From contig NZ_JAENHN010000002.1 of the NCBI RefSeq assembly GCF_016595795.1, forward strand, positions 62,001 to 126,000: a DNA stretch of 64,000 nucleotides, read 5' to 3'. This document shows, one piece after another, positions 54,662 to 63,892 of this stretch. How positions within the stretch are numbered: position 1 is the stretch's first letter; each line of letters starts with the position of its first letter. Made by a program: the position numbers and the translations under genes. The DNA comes from Clostridium yunnanense (lineage in GTDB: Bacteria > Bacillota > Clostridia > Clostridiales > Clostridiaceae). The notes beneath the pieces were generated by a model. That model saw only the letters and a list, made by a program, of their open reading frames with translations, was not told the origin of the DNA and searched no databases.

Positions 54662-55750
54662 TTAGATTGATACCTTATAACAGTTTCTTACATAACCCTT
54701 ATTTACACCAAATCTTCCAAGTATTCTTACTTTTACTGTGTCATTATTAAAACCAGCTTCGGTGCTTCTTGCTATAGTAAATTCATTTCTCTTAAATAAT
54801 TTTACTAATTCTTTTGGATTACAAATATAGAAAGTAGCTGCCTTAGTTGTTTCAGTTGGAAGTAAAGTTTCATCAACTACAACTAACTCTTTGTTGTTGA
54901 AGTAGTACTTTCCGTTTATTTCTGTTATAAGATTTAAAGGTCTCTTTTGTGCATCTTTCATATTCTTTAGCAAAGCGTATCCAGTTGGATTAGTAAATGT
55001 AACTAGTCCTGCCTTAACTGCTGGAACAGCCTTGTCAATTACACCGTTTAAATCTTCATATGTACCATCGCCAACATAAGCTACAGCATTAGTTTTAATA
55101 ACGTTCATAATTTTTGCATTCTTAGTTCTTACAGTTTTTGCAGTAAAGTTTCTTCTTGCTAATCCTTCAATTTCAACTTCTGCATCGTCAACAACTTCAC
55201 TAGTAAGTGTATAAATTTCACCAACCTTAGAACATTTAAAAGTTATATCTGTAGTTGTTAAAGAAGCATCTGTTATATCATCCCCTTCAAGAACCTCAGG
55301 TAATTCAGTTTCATCTACAACAGAAACTGGCATTGTTCCTTCATTCTTTGTAACTGGTATAATATCAACATATCCTTCTAATGAACCGTAACCATTTTCA
55401 ATTTCAATAAGTTGATTAATAAATTCTTTAGGCAATACTGCTGCATTGTCTGTAGTTTTCACTACTGCTCTTTCTTCTGTAGTAACTTCTTCTCCCATTA
55501 ATTTCTTTACAATAGCTCTCATTTCATTTACTTTTTCCATATCCTTTACTTCCTCTCTCTTTTCATTTTTTTGTCTTTCTAAATCTCTTTTTTCAGCTTC
55601 TTCCATATCTTCTTCAACCTTAATTAACTTTTCTAAATCTCTCTTTTCTTTCATAGCTGTTTCAGCTTCATCAGCTTTCTTTTCATCTAAAAACGATCTT
55701 ATTTCAACCTTCTTAGCCTCTAATTGTTCTCTTAATTCCTCTATTTTCAT
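54662..55750 (-). CDS. Major capsid protein (HK97 fold)
   Basis: A 362-aa capsid precursor. Residues 1-100 are a charged coiled-coil delta domain that acts as scaffold and is removed by the protease. The mature shell domain begins near TDNAAVLPKEFINQLIEIEN; further motifs are IPVTKNEGTMPVSVV, FKCSKVGEIYTLTSEVVDDA and FGVNKGYVRNCYKVSI at the C-terminus. Preceded by a terminator-like hairpin at 55784. Confidence 0.9.
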   Translation of the reverse strand: MKIEELREQLEAKKVEIRSFLDEKKADEAETAMKEKRDLEKLIKVEEDMEEAEKRDLERQKNEKREEVKDMEKVNEMRAIVKKLMGEEVTTEERAVVKTTDNAAVLPKEFINQLIEIENGYGSLEGYVDIIPVTKNEGTMPVSVVDETELPEVLEGDDITDASLTTTDITFKCSKVGEIYTLTSEVVDDAEVEIEGLARRNFTAKTVRTKNAKIMNVIKTNAVAYVGDGTYEDLNGVIDKAVPAVKAGLVTFTNPTGYALLKNMKDAQKRPLNLITEINGKYYFNNKELVVVDETLLPTETTKAATFYICNPKELVKLFKRNEFTIARSTEAGFNNDTVKVRILGRFGVNKGYVRNCYKVSI

Positions 55751-55783
55751 ATAATTTCACCTTTCCTTTTCGTAATTTATTGC

Positions 55784-55810
55784 ATAAAAAAAGAACTATA
55801 ACTCTAGTTC
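55784..55810 (-). terminator. Hairpin between protease and capsid genes
   Basis: GAACTA / TAGTTC stem followed on the minus strand by eight T, overlapping the 3' end of the protease gene. Confidence 0.6.
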
Positions 55811-56413
55811 CAATCGCATCAATTTAAGTTTTAATTCTAAATCTGTATCAATATCTCTATTTTCTGTTGTATCTTGTTGTTTTTCTTCATTAGTATTTAT
55901 AATTTCAATACTATCTTGTACAAATCTTTGTTCAATTTCAACTTCTTCATTATCTCTAGCTTCAACACTTGTACCATAATAAGCAGGGGTTCTACTATCA
56001 TCTAATATAGATACCTCAAATAAATCAATATCATCTAAATACCTTCTATCCATATCAGCATCAGTTTTCCCCCAACTTTGCTTATTAGCCCTAAAGCCAA
56101 AAGACCATCCAACTAGCTTACCATTTTTAGCTTTTTCAATAACATCAGAATCATAGACCCTAGCTTCAGCATATAATCCAATATTATCTTCTCTAAGCTT
56201 TAGATTATCTTTAGTTGAACCTAACTTCCTGTTCCAGTCATGGTTTAACAAAACTGCTATATTGTCACTTTTCTTTATAGCATCATTCCAGACACCAGAT
56301 CTAACTTGCTCAACAAACTTGCCTTTGGGGCTAGGTAAAGCTCTGCTATCACGTTCAACCGCATTAACATAACCTTTTACAATTACGCTATCATTTCTAA
56401 TTTCTATTTGCAT
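55796..56413 (-). CDS. HK97 family prohead protease
   Basis: A 205-aa protease of clan U35. Visible segments are VKGYVNAVERDSRALPSPKG, VALLNHDW-like IAVLLNHDWNRKLGST (catalytic His), and SILDDSRTPAYYGT (catalytic Ser region). It removes the capsid delta domain during head maturation. The C-terminal 45 residues are acidic and may be disordered. RBS GAGGGGGTGA. Confidence 0.88.
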   Translation of the reverse strand: MQIEIRNDSVIVKGYVNAVERDSRALPSPKGKFVEQVRSGVWNDAIKKSDNIAVLLNHDWNRKLGSTKDNLKLREDNIGLYAEARVYDSDVIEKAKNGKLVGWSFGFRANKQSWGKTDADMDRRYLDDIDLFEVSILDDSRTPAYYGTSVEARDNEEVEIEQRFVQDSIEIINTNEEKQQDTTENRDIDTDLELKLKLMRLELEL

Positions 56414-56426
56414 TATCTCACCCCCT

Positions 56427-56705
56427 CTACTCGATTATATAGTTAGATAGCTTATCTAAAATGGAGTTAACTATCCTATCTTGCTTAGTATTGCTCACAA
56501 CTTCAGTGCCTCTACTCTCATACATATCACTTATCAATTTTTTCTGTAGTAATTCAGATAGTTTTACAGCTTTGGTATCAGTTTTATAAACTTCGCCTAC
56601 CATACTATCTATGTAAATTTGAGATACTTCAATAAGACTATTTATATAGTCATCATCTTCTGTGTAGTCAACTCTTAAATAAATTTTAACTTCCGCTAGT
56701 GTCAT
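56427..56705 (-). CDS. Head-tail connector protein (gp6-like)
   Basis: A 92-aa protein of the Phage_connect_1/gp6 family: MTLAEVKIYLRVDYTEDDDY with INSLIEVSQIYIDSMVG following, and a C-terminal helix RIVNSILDKLSNYI. It binds the portal. It sits between portal and protease, not after the capsid as usual. ATG at 56705 is preferred, giving a 20-bp overlap with portal; GTG at 56717 is possible. Confidence 0.8.
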   Translation of the reverse strand: MTLAEVKIYLRVDYTEDDDYINSLIEVSQIYIDSMVGEVYKTDTKAVKLSELLQKKLISDMYESRGTEVVSNTKQDRIVNSILDKLSNYIIE

Positions 56706-57936
56706 TATTGTTGTCACCTACCTTTGCAGAGTCTTTTTGCCATGAAGCCATGCCACTCATTAAAGCTTCAAGCGTTATTTGTCCCGAAGGGAATGTAGTA
56801 ACATCTTTATCCAACTTCTCTATTCCTAATATCTCCTTCGCAGTATTTAAACTATATATACCATCTTTAACATATGTACTTATTACATTAGCTTGCGTTA
56901 AACTATCCATTCTCAACATTACATTAGTATTAAACCTAATTTTATAACCTAGCTTTCTTTCAGTAGAAGTCAACAACTTCCAGTCCATTTCTTGTTCTAT
57001 TGCTTCAAAAATAATTTGCAATGTGTCAGTTAGAAAAGCTAGATTATCTTGTTCCTCAGATTTAGCTGTATCCTTAGCTTCACCTAGTTTCGTTAAGGGG
57101 ACTCCCATTGCTGCCGCCATGTCTTTTTTGCTCATAAATCTTAGTTCAGCAAATTGGGAATCCACTAAAGATAAGTTTAAAGCGCTCACGTTAAAACCGC
57201 TTGGTACAGTAAAGACTCTACCATTGTTGCTGTAAATTCTGCTAAATTTGGATTGTACTTTCTTTAGTTCACTTTCTTCTTTAATATCAGAAGTTAATTG
57301 CACTACAACCTTATTAGTAAGACCATTACTAAATAAACTGTTTAGATAGTTTTCAGATTTAATTGCAGTATCTAAACTATCTTTTAAAACATTTTTTACA
57401 GCCTTACCATTTATGCCGTCCAATGTGAAATCTCTCAAGACTATTACATCTTTATCGAAACAACTTCCTGTTTCTCCGTTTATACTTTCATAGTCCCAAT
57501 AGACGGCATTATTCTTATTAGTTCTTATAATTCCTACATCATCTATAGTGCAACCTATAAGTTTTACAGGATATAATCCTTCTATTTTACTACCTTTTCT
57601 ATTTATATAAAGCCCAGCTATTCCCCTGTGTATAGCCAACGCTACAAAGGTTTTATAACAATCTATTGCGGACATATAAGAATTCGGTCTTAGTCTCAAC
57701 ATATCATACAAATAGTGGTCTTTAGCTAAAACTTCACCTTTATCAGTCTCCTGCTTTATCTGTAATGTACATTTTGCTATAGCTTCAGATTTAATTTTTA
57801 CACAACTAAAATATGTACTATTTTTCATGTTTCTATCAAAGACAGAATTATCATAGCCTTTTTCAAAACTATAAATATCTTGCCAATCATTAACATTAAT
57901 ATCTCTTTTTTCTCTGTTTAGTCTATCAAATATCAT
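56686..57936 (-). CDS. Phage portal protein (HK97 type)
   Basis: A 416-aa portal forming the dodecameric DNA gate. It has RDINVNDWQDIYSFEKGYDN at the start, STYFSCVKIKSEAIAKCTLQI, the HYLYDMLRLRPNSYMSAIDCY segment, and FMSKKDMAAAMGVPLTKLGE with the typical iAaaFgVPp motif. The C-terminus is polar. Confidence 0.92.
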   Translation of the reverse strand: MIFDRLNREKRDINVNDWQDIYSFEKGYDNSVFDRNMKNSTYFSCVKIKSEAIAKCTLQIKQETDKGEVLAKDHYLYDMLRLRPNSYMSAIDCYKTFVALAIHRGIAGLYINRKGSKIEGLYPVKLIGCTIDDVGIIRTNKNNAVYWDYESINGETGSCFDKDVIVLRDFTLDGINGKAVKNVLKDSLDTAIKSENYLNSLFSNGLTNKVVVQLTSDIKEESELKKVQSKFSRIYSNNGRVFTVPSGFNVSALNLSLVDSQFAELRFMSKKDMAAAMGVPLTKLGEAKDTAKSEEQDNLAFLTDTLQIIFEAIEQEMDWKLLTSTERKLGYKIRFNTNVMLRMDSLTQANVISTYVKDGIYSLNTAKEILGIEKLDKDVTTFPSGQITLEALMSGMASWQKDSAKVGDNNNDTSGS

Positions 57937-57941
57937 TTATC

Positions 57942-58148
57942 TCACCCCTTTCTACTAAATTTGAATAGAAATACACTAAAAGCCATTAGAATTAAGCCTA
58001 AAGAGTACAATCCAAAATACAAATTCAAAAGAAAATTGGTGATTATAATGATAAAAAGTCCAGCAAAAAAGACCATTTCCATAATGAATAACTCATTTAA
58101 AATAGTCTTTTTCAGTAATTTATTTAGTTTTTCTTTTATTTTTTTCAC
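57942..58148 (-). CDS. Small membrane protein between terminase and portal
   Basis: A 68-aa protein with a basic N-terminus (KKIKEKLNKLLKKTILNE) and two hydrophobic helices (about 22-40 and 42-62). No family recognised. The gaps to portal and terminase are 5 and 15 bp, so it belongs to the late operon; small membrane genes at this place occur in other Clostridium phages. Confidence 0.55.
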   Translation of the reverse strand: MKKIKEKLNKLLKKTILNELFIMEMVFFAGLFIIIITNFLLNLYFGLYSLGLILMAFSVFLFKFSRKG

Positions 58149-58163
58149 ATCTTCACCTCTTCT

Positions 58164-59900
58164 CTAGTCCCAATTCATAGCATCAAGTGCTTCAATTGGA
58201 TTGTAGTAACCGTCAAACTCATATAACCACGCCATCTTAAACCCACAAATCAAAGCATCCACAGGGTCAATTCTCTTAGTAGTTGCATCTTTATCTATTT
58301 TAATCAAGCCATTGTTTGTTTTTATAATTGCGTTTGTCATGGCGTAATTCAAAACTGGATTATTTAAATATATTACATTGCCTAAATAAACTTCTTCTCT
58401 TAAAGCTACTGTACTTTCATTTAGTTTTTGATGTGTTTGAAATAAATCGGTAACATCATATCCCATATTCCCAACATCCGTCATAATTTTTGTAGCATTT
58501 GCAGGGTCAAAACACCAAATATTTATTTCTAAATTATACTTTTTACAAAATTCTATAGCATAATCTATAACTACATTTTGATCTACGACAGGACTATTGG
58601 TAACTGTTATAAATCCTTGTTTTTCCCATGCACTATAAGGCATTTTATCCTTTAATTCACGTTCTCGCAGCTTCTCGTAATTCGGTACAAAACTATGACT
58701 AAAGACTATATATTTCTTTACACCATTGTCCACAAAAGGTATTACAAAAGATAGTGAAGTTAAGTCTATTTTTGCAGACATATCACCACCTACAAAACAA
58801 GTCATTCCTGTTATATCAACAGGTAGTTTCTTTACTTCACAAGCTTTCCATTTAGCCATATCCATATAACTATTTTCTTTAGCTTGTACCCAAATATTTA
58901 AGCACTTAGTCAAGAATGATGGCATTTTCTCAGGAATTTCTTTAGCTATTTTAAACTCTTCTTCAATCTTTTCTTGTCCTTCTTTGTAAGTCATTCTAAG
59001 AGTATTAGCTTTCCACCAATTAAGCCTATCTTCTATATCGTCACCTTCATCAAGTTCTAATATATCAACATAATACGTATCATTTTCAATAGGTGTAGAA
59101 GGATTTAAAAGTTGACTACAATATTTATACTCCTGTGTGTAGCAAGGATAATTAAGATCAGTTCCTGCCGTAGTAATTATCATTAGCAAACTTTCTTTAG
59201 TGTTCTGACCGTAACTAGCCATTGTGTAGAAATCATCGGTTGGATGCTGATGGTATTCGTCTATAATCATCAATGCCATGTTACCACCATCGTTTTTTTG
59301 TCCATCTTCTTTAGATAGCGGTGTCATGGTACTTCCTGTTTTGATATGTAATATATAATCTCTAGTACATTTAAACTTTGTAGCGAGTGGAGATCCTTTT
59401 AACATTAACTTTGCTTCTTCAAACACAACCTTAGATTGCTTACGCTTAATACCAGCGCAACATATTTCATATACTTCGCCATTTCTCGTACTTCCACATG
59501 CTAATTCATATAGTGCTATACCACTTTCCATCTGCGACTTAGCTTGTTTTCTTGCACATTCAATAAAACTTTTCTTAAATCTTCTTCTATCATTATCAAC
59601 TCTACGCCAACCATAAATTTGACATATAAAAAACTTCTGCCATGTAGTCAGATCAATAGGCTTACCAGCTAATTCACCTTTTGAATGTCTCAAGTAAGTA
59701 AACCAATTTACTATTTTCTCTGCTTCCTCTTCATTCCAATAAAATTGAAAATCTTTGGTATTCTGTTTCTTTAAATCGTCCAAAAATCTTTGACACGCCC
59801 ACTTATGTTTTTGGCAACTAATATAAACTTCATACTGACTTACATATAAATCCTGTAAACAGTTATTAGAATATTGTATTAACTCTTCAAGTATTGTCAT
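58164..59900 (-). CDS. Terminase large subunit
   Basis: A 578-aa packaging motor of the Terminase_1 type. The ATPase half has the Walker A-like ECARKQAKSQ, then ALMIIDEYHQHPTDDFY (Walker B and catalytic Glu) and MIITTAGT (coupling motif III). The nuclease half has VGGDMSAKIDLTSL (first Asp) and RIDPVDALICGFKMAW at the C-terminus. Start overlaps the small subunit stop (TAATG). Confidence 0.94.
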   Translation of the reverse strand: MTILEELIQYSNNCLQDLYVSQYEVYISCQKHKWACQRFLDDLKKQNTKDFQFYWNEEEAEKIVNWFTYLRHSKGELAGKPIDLTTWQKFFICQIYGWRRVDNDRRRFKKSFIECARKQAKSQMESGIALYELACGSTRNGEVYEICCAGIKRKQSKVVFEEAKLMLKGSPLATKFKCTRDYILHIKTGSTMTPLSKEDGQKNDGGNMALMIIDEYHQHPTDDFYTMASYGQNTKESLLMIITTAGTDLNYPCYTQEYKYCSQLLNPSTPIENDTYYVDILELDEGDDIEDRLNWWKANTLRMTYKEGQEKIEEEFKIAKEIPEKMPSFLTKCLNIWVQAKENSYMDMAKWKACEVKKLPVDITGMTCFVGGDMSAKIDLTSLSFVIPFVDNGVKKYIVFSHSFVPNYEKLRERELKDKMPYSAWEKQGFITVTNSPVVDQNVVIDYAIEFCKKYNLEINIWCFDPANATKIMTDVGNMGYDVTDLFQTHQKLNESTVALREEVYLGNVIYLNNPVLNYAMTNAIIKTNNGLIKIDKDATTKRIDPVDALICGFKMAWLYEFDGYYNPIEALDAMNWD

Positions 59901-60385
59901 TAAATATCACCAAATTCATCTGTAATATCTTTCTTGGTTTCATTCAATTTAATAGTTGCCATTTTTAAACGTGAGTCTATAGTTAAACCTAGAAGACTTG
60001 AATATCTTTTCATTTCATCAGAGTACTTTATTTGAATCTTAATTAATGGATTCTCAATTAGGTTTGTTGAGCCACCCTTATTTGTATATTCTATTGTTAG
60101 TGCTTGCCCTTTTAATTCTTTTGTAGCTTCTAGATAAGAACTGTAGGCATTACAATAAGCACCCAAATTGTTTAAATCTAGATTGCTAATAACACCAATA
60201 TTTTTAAATTGTTCCACTAACCTTTTCCATTCTTTTTTAGCTATATTATCTCTTAGCCAAGATGGAGTCTTTTCAAGTTGATCTGTAGCACATTCTATAA
60301 TTTCTTCTTGTAATCTTTTTTCTGTTTGCTGGTTAACCGTTAAGTGTCCTTCTTGCATGGACAGTGGTTTTTTGGGTCTCGCCAT
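59900..60385 (-). CDS. Terminase small subunit, P27 family
   Basis: A 161-aa DNA-recognition subunit. It starts MARPKKPLSMQEGHLT, has TPSWLRDNIAKKEWKRLVEQ and LNNLGAYCNAYSSYLEA, all typical of P27-like small terminases, which mark cos-type packaging together with an upstream HNH nuclease. RBS AGGTGA. Bases 60386-60568 upstream may contain the packaging site; none was pinpointed. Confidence 0.87.
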   Translation of the reverse strand: MARPKKPLSMQEGHLTVNQQTEKRLQEEIIECATDQLEKTPSWLRDNIAKKEWKRLVEQFKNIGVISNLDLNNLGAYCNAYSSYLEATKELKGQALTIEYTNKGGSTNLIENPLIKIQIKYSDEMKRYSSLLGLTIDSRLKMATIKLNETKKDITDEFGDI

Positions 60386-60568
60386 TGTATCACCTACCTT
60401 TCTAATTAATAATTATTATCCCTTAAGCTTTAGTTTTTAGAATTTTGCGTTTTGAAATCTACACATAGGAATTTCAAGACTCAATGTAAAGTTTTCATAC
60501 CCTCCCCCGTATTCTATCAGCCAAACATTTGTTCTATTTTGTTGCATAAAAAAAGACTAGACATAAAT

Positions 60569-60712
60569 CTACTCTTCTAAACTCTCTTCTACTGCCTCTA
60601 ATACACACATAGCAACATCTATAAACTGTATAGCATTTACTACCTCTTTGCTATCAATATGCTTTGCTACATACTTCTTTAAAGCTTCACCCATTATTTT
60701 ATTCTTATCCAT
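60569..60712 (-). CDS. Small phage protein of unknown function
   Basis: A 47-aa helical acidic protein (MDKNKIMGEALKKYVAKHID at the start, ending EAVEESLEE). The ATG at 60712 is chosen because AGGAG lies about 10 nt upstream, just past the HNH stop codon. A terminator-like hairpin (60548-60574) overlaps its end. Confidence 0.5.
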   Translation of the reverse strand: MDKNKIMGEALKKYVAKHIDSKEVVNAIQFIDVAMCVLEAVEESLEE

Positions 60713-60725
60713 ATCCAACACTCTC

Positions 60726-61172
60726 CTATAATCCATATTCCTTTTCATATTCTTCAATCAACCTATATAGTATCTCTTGCATCTTTTCCTTATCCTTGTT
60801 GCTCTTCTTATATATCCTATGTACCTTACTGTGACAGCTACTACATAAACAAATAAGATTATCTTCACTCAGCCTCAGTTCCCAATTATCTTTTATCTCT
60901 ATAATATGATGAACTGCTTCTACATAGCTTATAGCATCATCTCTTAGTAAGCATATTACACACATACCATTGAACTTACGTCTAACATATCCAGCTAAAG
61001 TAATCCATTCGTTGCTACTATAGAACTTCTGCTCATTTTTATCTTGTCTATCTTTAGCATACTGTTTATATCTTTCCTTCTTAACTTTATCCATGCAACC
61101 ATTCTTACACTCTTTTCCATACTCATACTTCTGTCCACACCTCGAGCATATATTAAAAATTGGCATAGTCAT
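60726..61172 (-). CDS. HNH endonuclease
   Basis: A 148-aa nuclease. Residues 7-26 carry a zinc knuckle (CSRCGQKYEYGKECKNGC). The HNH core is AVHHIIEIKDNWELRLSEDN followed by LICLCSSCHSKVH, with the second zinc pair in the CxxC/CxxCH spacing. In HK97-like phages the gene next to the small terminase is an HNH protein needed with terminase to cut cos ends. RBS GAAGGT. Confidence 0.92.
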   Translation of the reverse strand: MTMPIFNICSRCGQKYEYGKECKNGCMDKVKKERYKQYAKDRQDKNEQKFYSSNEWITLAGYVRRKFNGMCVICLLRDDAISYVEAVHHIIEIKDNWELRLSEDNLICLCSSCHSKVHRIYKKSNKDKEKMQEILYRLIEEYEKEYGL

Positions 61173-61193
61173 TACCTTCTAACTCAAGTATTT

Positions 61194-61868
61194 TTACGCA
61201 AAATAATAACAGGAGCTTTTTACACTCCTGTTCTTTGGCTTTAAGTTTGTTTTTGTAATTATATTAGCAATAATACTTATGATTATGTCTTTTATAAAAC
61301 TCAAAATAGAATTTTTATAATTAAGCTTTATGTATTTCATCATCCTTAATAAAATAGATTTTAACGTACTAATTTCTTTCTTTTCAAATAGGATATTAAT
61401 TAATAAGTCATTCTCTCGCATCTTTACTTGAGAAAACAATTCTTCAATTGTTACTTCATTAACTAATTCTACCAACTCTCTAAAGAAATCATCTTCATTT
61501 GAAATGTTGCCCTCAATTATACTGAATCTGCTAAGAAATAATATTTTACTTCTACAAGCCACCCTGTTATCAATGTCATCCTTAAATTTTTTGGATTCTA
61601 TTATTTCATAAGCAATCTTTCTAAGCCTAAAATCAACTTCTACTTTTTTCAATCTTGATGTATTAAGCTTGTATCCAAGTTTTTTTGATAAAGTTTTGAT
61701 ATTATTTTTCTCGATATCGCCCTTTATCTCCTCGATTTTTTTTGATACTAATTCGCTAATTTCCTCTTTAAAATCTGAAACATACAATTCACCGCATATA
61801 CCTGCAGCATTCATTATTGCTTGAGCAATTTTACTCGAGTTAAATATAATTGATTTCTTCTCTTCCAT
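61194..61868 (-). CDS. Unknown protein in the pre-terminase cluster
   Basis: A 224-aa, strongly helical, lysine- and glutamate-rich protein. No family recognised. One hydrophobic segment lies near the C-terminus (SILSFIKDIIISIIANIIT), so it may be tail-anchored in the membrane. ATG at 61868 with AGGAGG 7 nt upstream. It has its own consensus promoter (61902-61930) and lies 21 bp before the HNH gene. Confidence 0.65.
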   Translation of the reverse strand: MEEKKSIIFNSSKIAQAIMNAAGICGELYVSDFKEEISELVSKKIEEIKGDIEKNNIKTLSKKLGYKLNTSRLKKVEVDFRLRKIAYEIIESKKFKDDIDNRVACRSKILFLSRFSIIEGNISNEDDFFRELVELVNEVTIEELFSQVKMRENDLLINILFEKKEISTLKSILLRMMKYIKLNYKNSILSFIKDIIISIIANIITKTNLKPKNRSVKSSCYYFA

Positions 61869-61901
61869 CACTAAGCCTCCTGCCTTTGGAATCTTAACTC
61901 A

Positions 61902-61930
61902 ATTATATCAAACTACTTAAACCTTCACAA
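61902..61930 (-). promoter_or_regulatory. Promoter of the 224-aa protein gene
   Basis: TTGTGA (61925-61930), 17-bp spacer, TATAAT (61902-61907) on the minus strand. Confidence 0.6.
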
Positions 61931-61932
61931 AT

Positions 61933-61960
61933 AAAAAAAGACTATCTATTACGATAGTCT
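61933..61960 (-). terminator. Terminator of the 208-aa membrane protein gene
   Basis: AGACTATC / GATAGTCT stem with seven T on the minus strand, 20 bp after the stop codon. Confidence 0.85.
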
Positions 61961-61980
61961 AAAATTCCAGCTTAACCCCA

Positions 61981-62607
61981 TTATTTCTTTTTTACTCTGC
62001 TACCAACATACTTAATTGCCTTAAATATACCTTTAGCAATAAATAGCGGATATACATTAATATCCACATTCCAGTTTCCATTTGTTTGACTATAGTCTTT
62101 TTTATATTCTATTGGCTTTTTTGATTGTTCAACAGTAATAGCTACTTCTTCACTTACGGAATTATGTAAATTTATATTGATTTTATCTTCTAACTCTTTA
62201 AGGCAGTCTATACAAATAAAACACATATTTTTTCTGTAGCTTATTCTTAATTCAAGCTTAACTAAAGCAATCAAACCAAAAAATACGATAATAATAATAG
62301 CACATATATAAAACATTAATATCTCGTCACTTATTTTATTAGCAATTAGAGTCTCTATTGTCACTAGAAGAGCAACTATAGGAATTATCAAGCCATTAAT
62401 AATATTTAAACTTGATTCACTCTCTTTTAATAAACCATGAACTCTAACTTTTTCGTTTGCAATATTATTTTTACTTTTATTAAGATCACCCTGCACTATA
62501 AAATCTTCTTTATATTTCTTAGCAATTTCATCGAAAGCACTACTTACTGCATCATCGTTCGTTTTCTTATATTCATTAAAGGCATCTAAATATTTGTTTT
62601 TTTTCAT
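61981..62607 (-). CDS. Two-helix membrane protein (SLATT-like layout)
   Basis: A 208-aa protein. A helical N-terminus of about 70 residues is followed by two membrane helices (about 72-93 LNIINGLIIPIVALLVTIET and 100-125 LMFYICAIIIIVFFGLIALV) and a helical cytosolic tail (CIDCLKELEDKININLH). The layout resembles SLATT-type 2TM proteins of conflict systems, but no diagnostic motif was seen. ATG at 62607 follows GAGGTG by 9 nt. It has its own terminator. Confidence 0.6.
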   Translation of the reverse strand: MKKNKYLDAFNEYKKTNDDAVSSAFDEIAKKYKEDFIVQGDLNKSKNNIANEKVRVHGLLKESESSLNIINGLIIPIVALLVTIETLIANKISDEILMFYICAIIIIVFFGLIALVKLELRISYRKNMCFICIDCLKELEDKININLHNSVSEEVAITVEQSKKPIEYKKDYSQTNGNWNVDINVYPLFIAKGIFKAIKYVGSRVKKK

Positions 62608-62657
62608 TATGTTTATCACCTCACCACCTCATATTCTACATATTAAGGCAAATTCCT

Positions 62658-63239
62658 TCATCTATCATTTTTCTTCTTAAATAGTCTCATAAAAAAATTA
62701 TTTTTGTCATCGAGAGTAGCTGCTATTTCTTTTTGTACATCATTATCTGATTTATATTCTTCATAAAGCTGATTCACTATCCCTAAGCATAAATTATAAT
62801 AAGTAAGAAGATTACAATATTTACGGTGATCCAACTTAATTCCAAGCATGTATGCATAAAATACTATAACTAAATATACAAAATTAAATATCAAAGTAAT
62901 AGGATCGCTAAGTTTGGATGCGTTTATTATAAATGTACCTGCAAAAGAAAATATAGATACCATTATTGGTATAATAAAATTATAGTTTCTTTTTTCAGAA
63001 CCATATAAATTAGATTGTAATATTATTATTGTTCTTTTAAAAATTTCATCATCAACTAAAATTCTTTTATAGTTATCATATATTGCATTATAAACTTGAT
63101 CTTCAAATTTACTCTTATTTATATTCTTTAAGTCAAATACAACTCTTTGCCCAAAGTTGATATTAATTAAATTATTATAATCCTTAAAGGCTCTATAATA
63201 GTTATACCAAAGAGTAATTTTTTTTATTTTAAGAAACAT
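62658..63239 (-). CDS. Two-helix membrane protein (SLATT-like layout)
   Basis: A 193-aa protein. It has an amphipathic N-terminal region (LWYNYYRAFKDYNNLININF), two membrane helices (about 89-107 IIPIMVSIFSFAGTFII and 115-135 LIFNFVYLVIVFYAYMLGI), and a charged helical tail ending LFKKKNDR. It is similar in plan to its downstream neighbour but not obviously a duplicate. RBS GAGGTGAT precedes the ATG. The leader shares a conserved block with the flanking genes. Confidence 0.6.
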   Translation of the reverse strand: MFLKIKKITLWYNYYRAFKDYNNLININFGQRVVFDLKNINKSKFEDQVYNAIYDNYKRILVDDEIFKRTIIILQSNLYGSEKRNYNFIIPIMVSIFSFAGTFIINASKLSDPITLIFNFVYLVIVFYAYMLGIKLDHRKYCNLLTYYNLCLGIVNQLYEEYKSDNDVQKEIAATLDDKNNFFMRLFKKKNDR

Positions 63240-63315
63240 ACTATCACCTCAATATGCTTATTCTACATATTAAGATAATTTCCTTTTGTATTATAATCAA
63301 CACTGTTTTTACACA

Positions 63316-63344
63316 ATAAAAAAGGACACAGTTAAGTATCCTTT
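63316..63344 (-). terminator. Terminator of the 181-aa protein gene
   Basis: AAAGGA / TCCTTT stem with a run of A (T on the minus strand) just after the stop codon at 63347. Confidence 0.7.
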
Positions 63345-63346
63345 AA

Positions 63347-63892
63347 TTAAAATTGTTTATTTATAATATTTATAACCCTGTTATGATAAGCCATATCTTC
63401 TTCTTCAGCATCAAATACTACTTTTCTATCTATTGTGAATTCATTTAGCCAAGTATAATCAACATTATCAGTCCATGTAACCAAAAATATTTTATGTACG
63501 GTTTTTCTTATAAGATCATTTATTATTTCTCTTCTAGTATTATCATTTTTTCTACAAATAGAGTCTACTGGATATAAAATTGAAATGTTGTATCTAGCTC
63601 CAGTTTCCCATGATGCTTTATTTATGCTATCGAAATACATATTTAAGTTACCACTTTTGTACAGTTTTTTTGTTTTTATATCCACATCATTATTGTCTAT
63701 GAATTCATTTATATTGTCTATAGCGTTAGCTCTAAAAAGAACTTTTACACCCTTGTCTAAAAATGAATTTATTACTCTTAAAACTTCTCTATGCTTTTCA
63801 TTTTGATGGGTACCACTAATAAACATGATTTTTTCATTTTCATTTCTTAAGAACAATTCAATTTGTTGTCTTAAATTTTCTCTATTATTCAT
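63347..63892 (-). CDS. Unknown protein with Rossmann/P-loop-like N-terminus
   Basis: A 181-aa soluble protein. It starts MNNRENLRQQIELFL and then has KIMFISGTHQNEKHREVLRV, a strand-loop-helix reminiscent of a degenerate P-loop or Rossmann motif. KVLFRAN, a middle domain, and KIFLVTWTDNV in another strand follow. No family recognised. It may be the soluble partner of the two membrane proteins downstream. ATG at 63892, with GAGAGGTGAT upstream; the frame runs further 5' without such a site. Confidence 0.6.
   Translation of the reverse strand: MNNRENLRQQIELFLRNENEKIMFISGTHQNEKHREVLRVINSFLDKGVKVLFRANAIDNINEFIDNNDVDIKTKKLYKSGNLNMYFDSINKASWETGARYNISILYPVDSICRKNDNTRREIINDLIRKTVHKIFLVTWTDNVDYTWLNEFTIDRKVVFDAEEEDMAYHNRVINIINKQF

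Noticed and set aside
60386-60568. Search for a cos site or small gene between the small terminase and the upstream small gene
   Set aside because: No clear repeat set or symmetric cut site could be defined by eye, so none is annotated.
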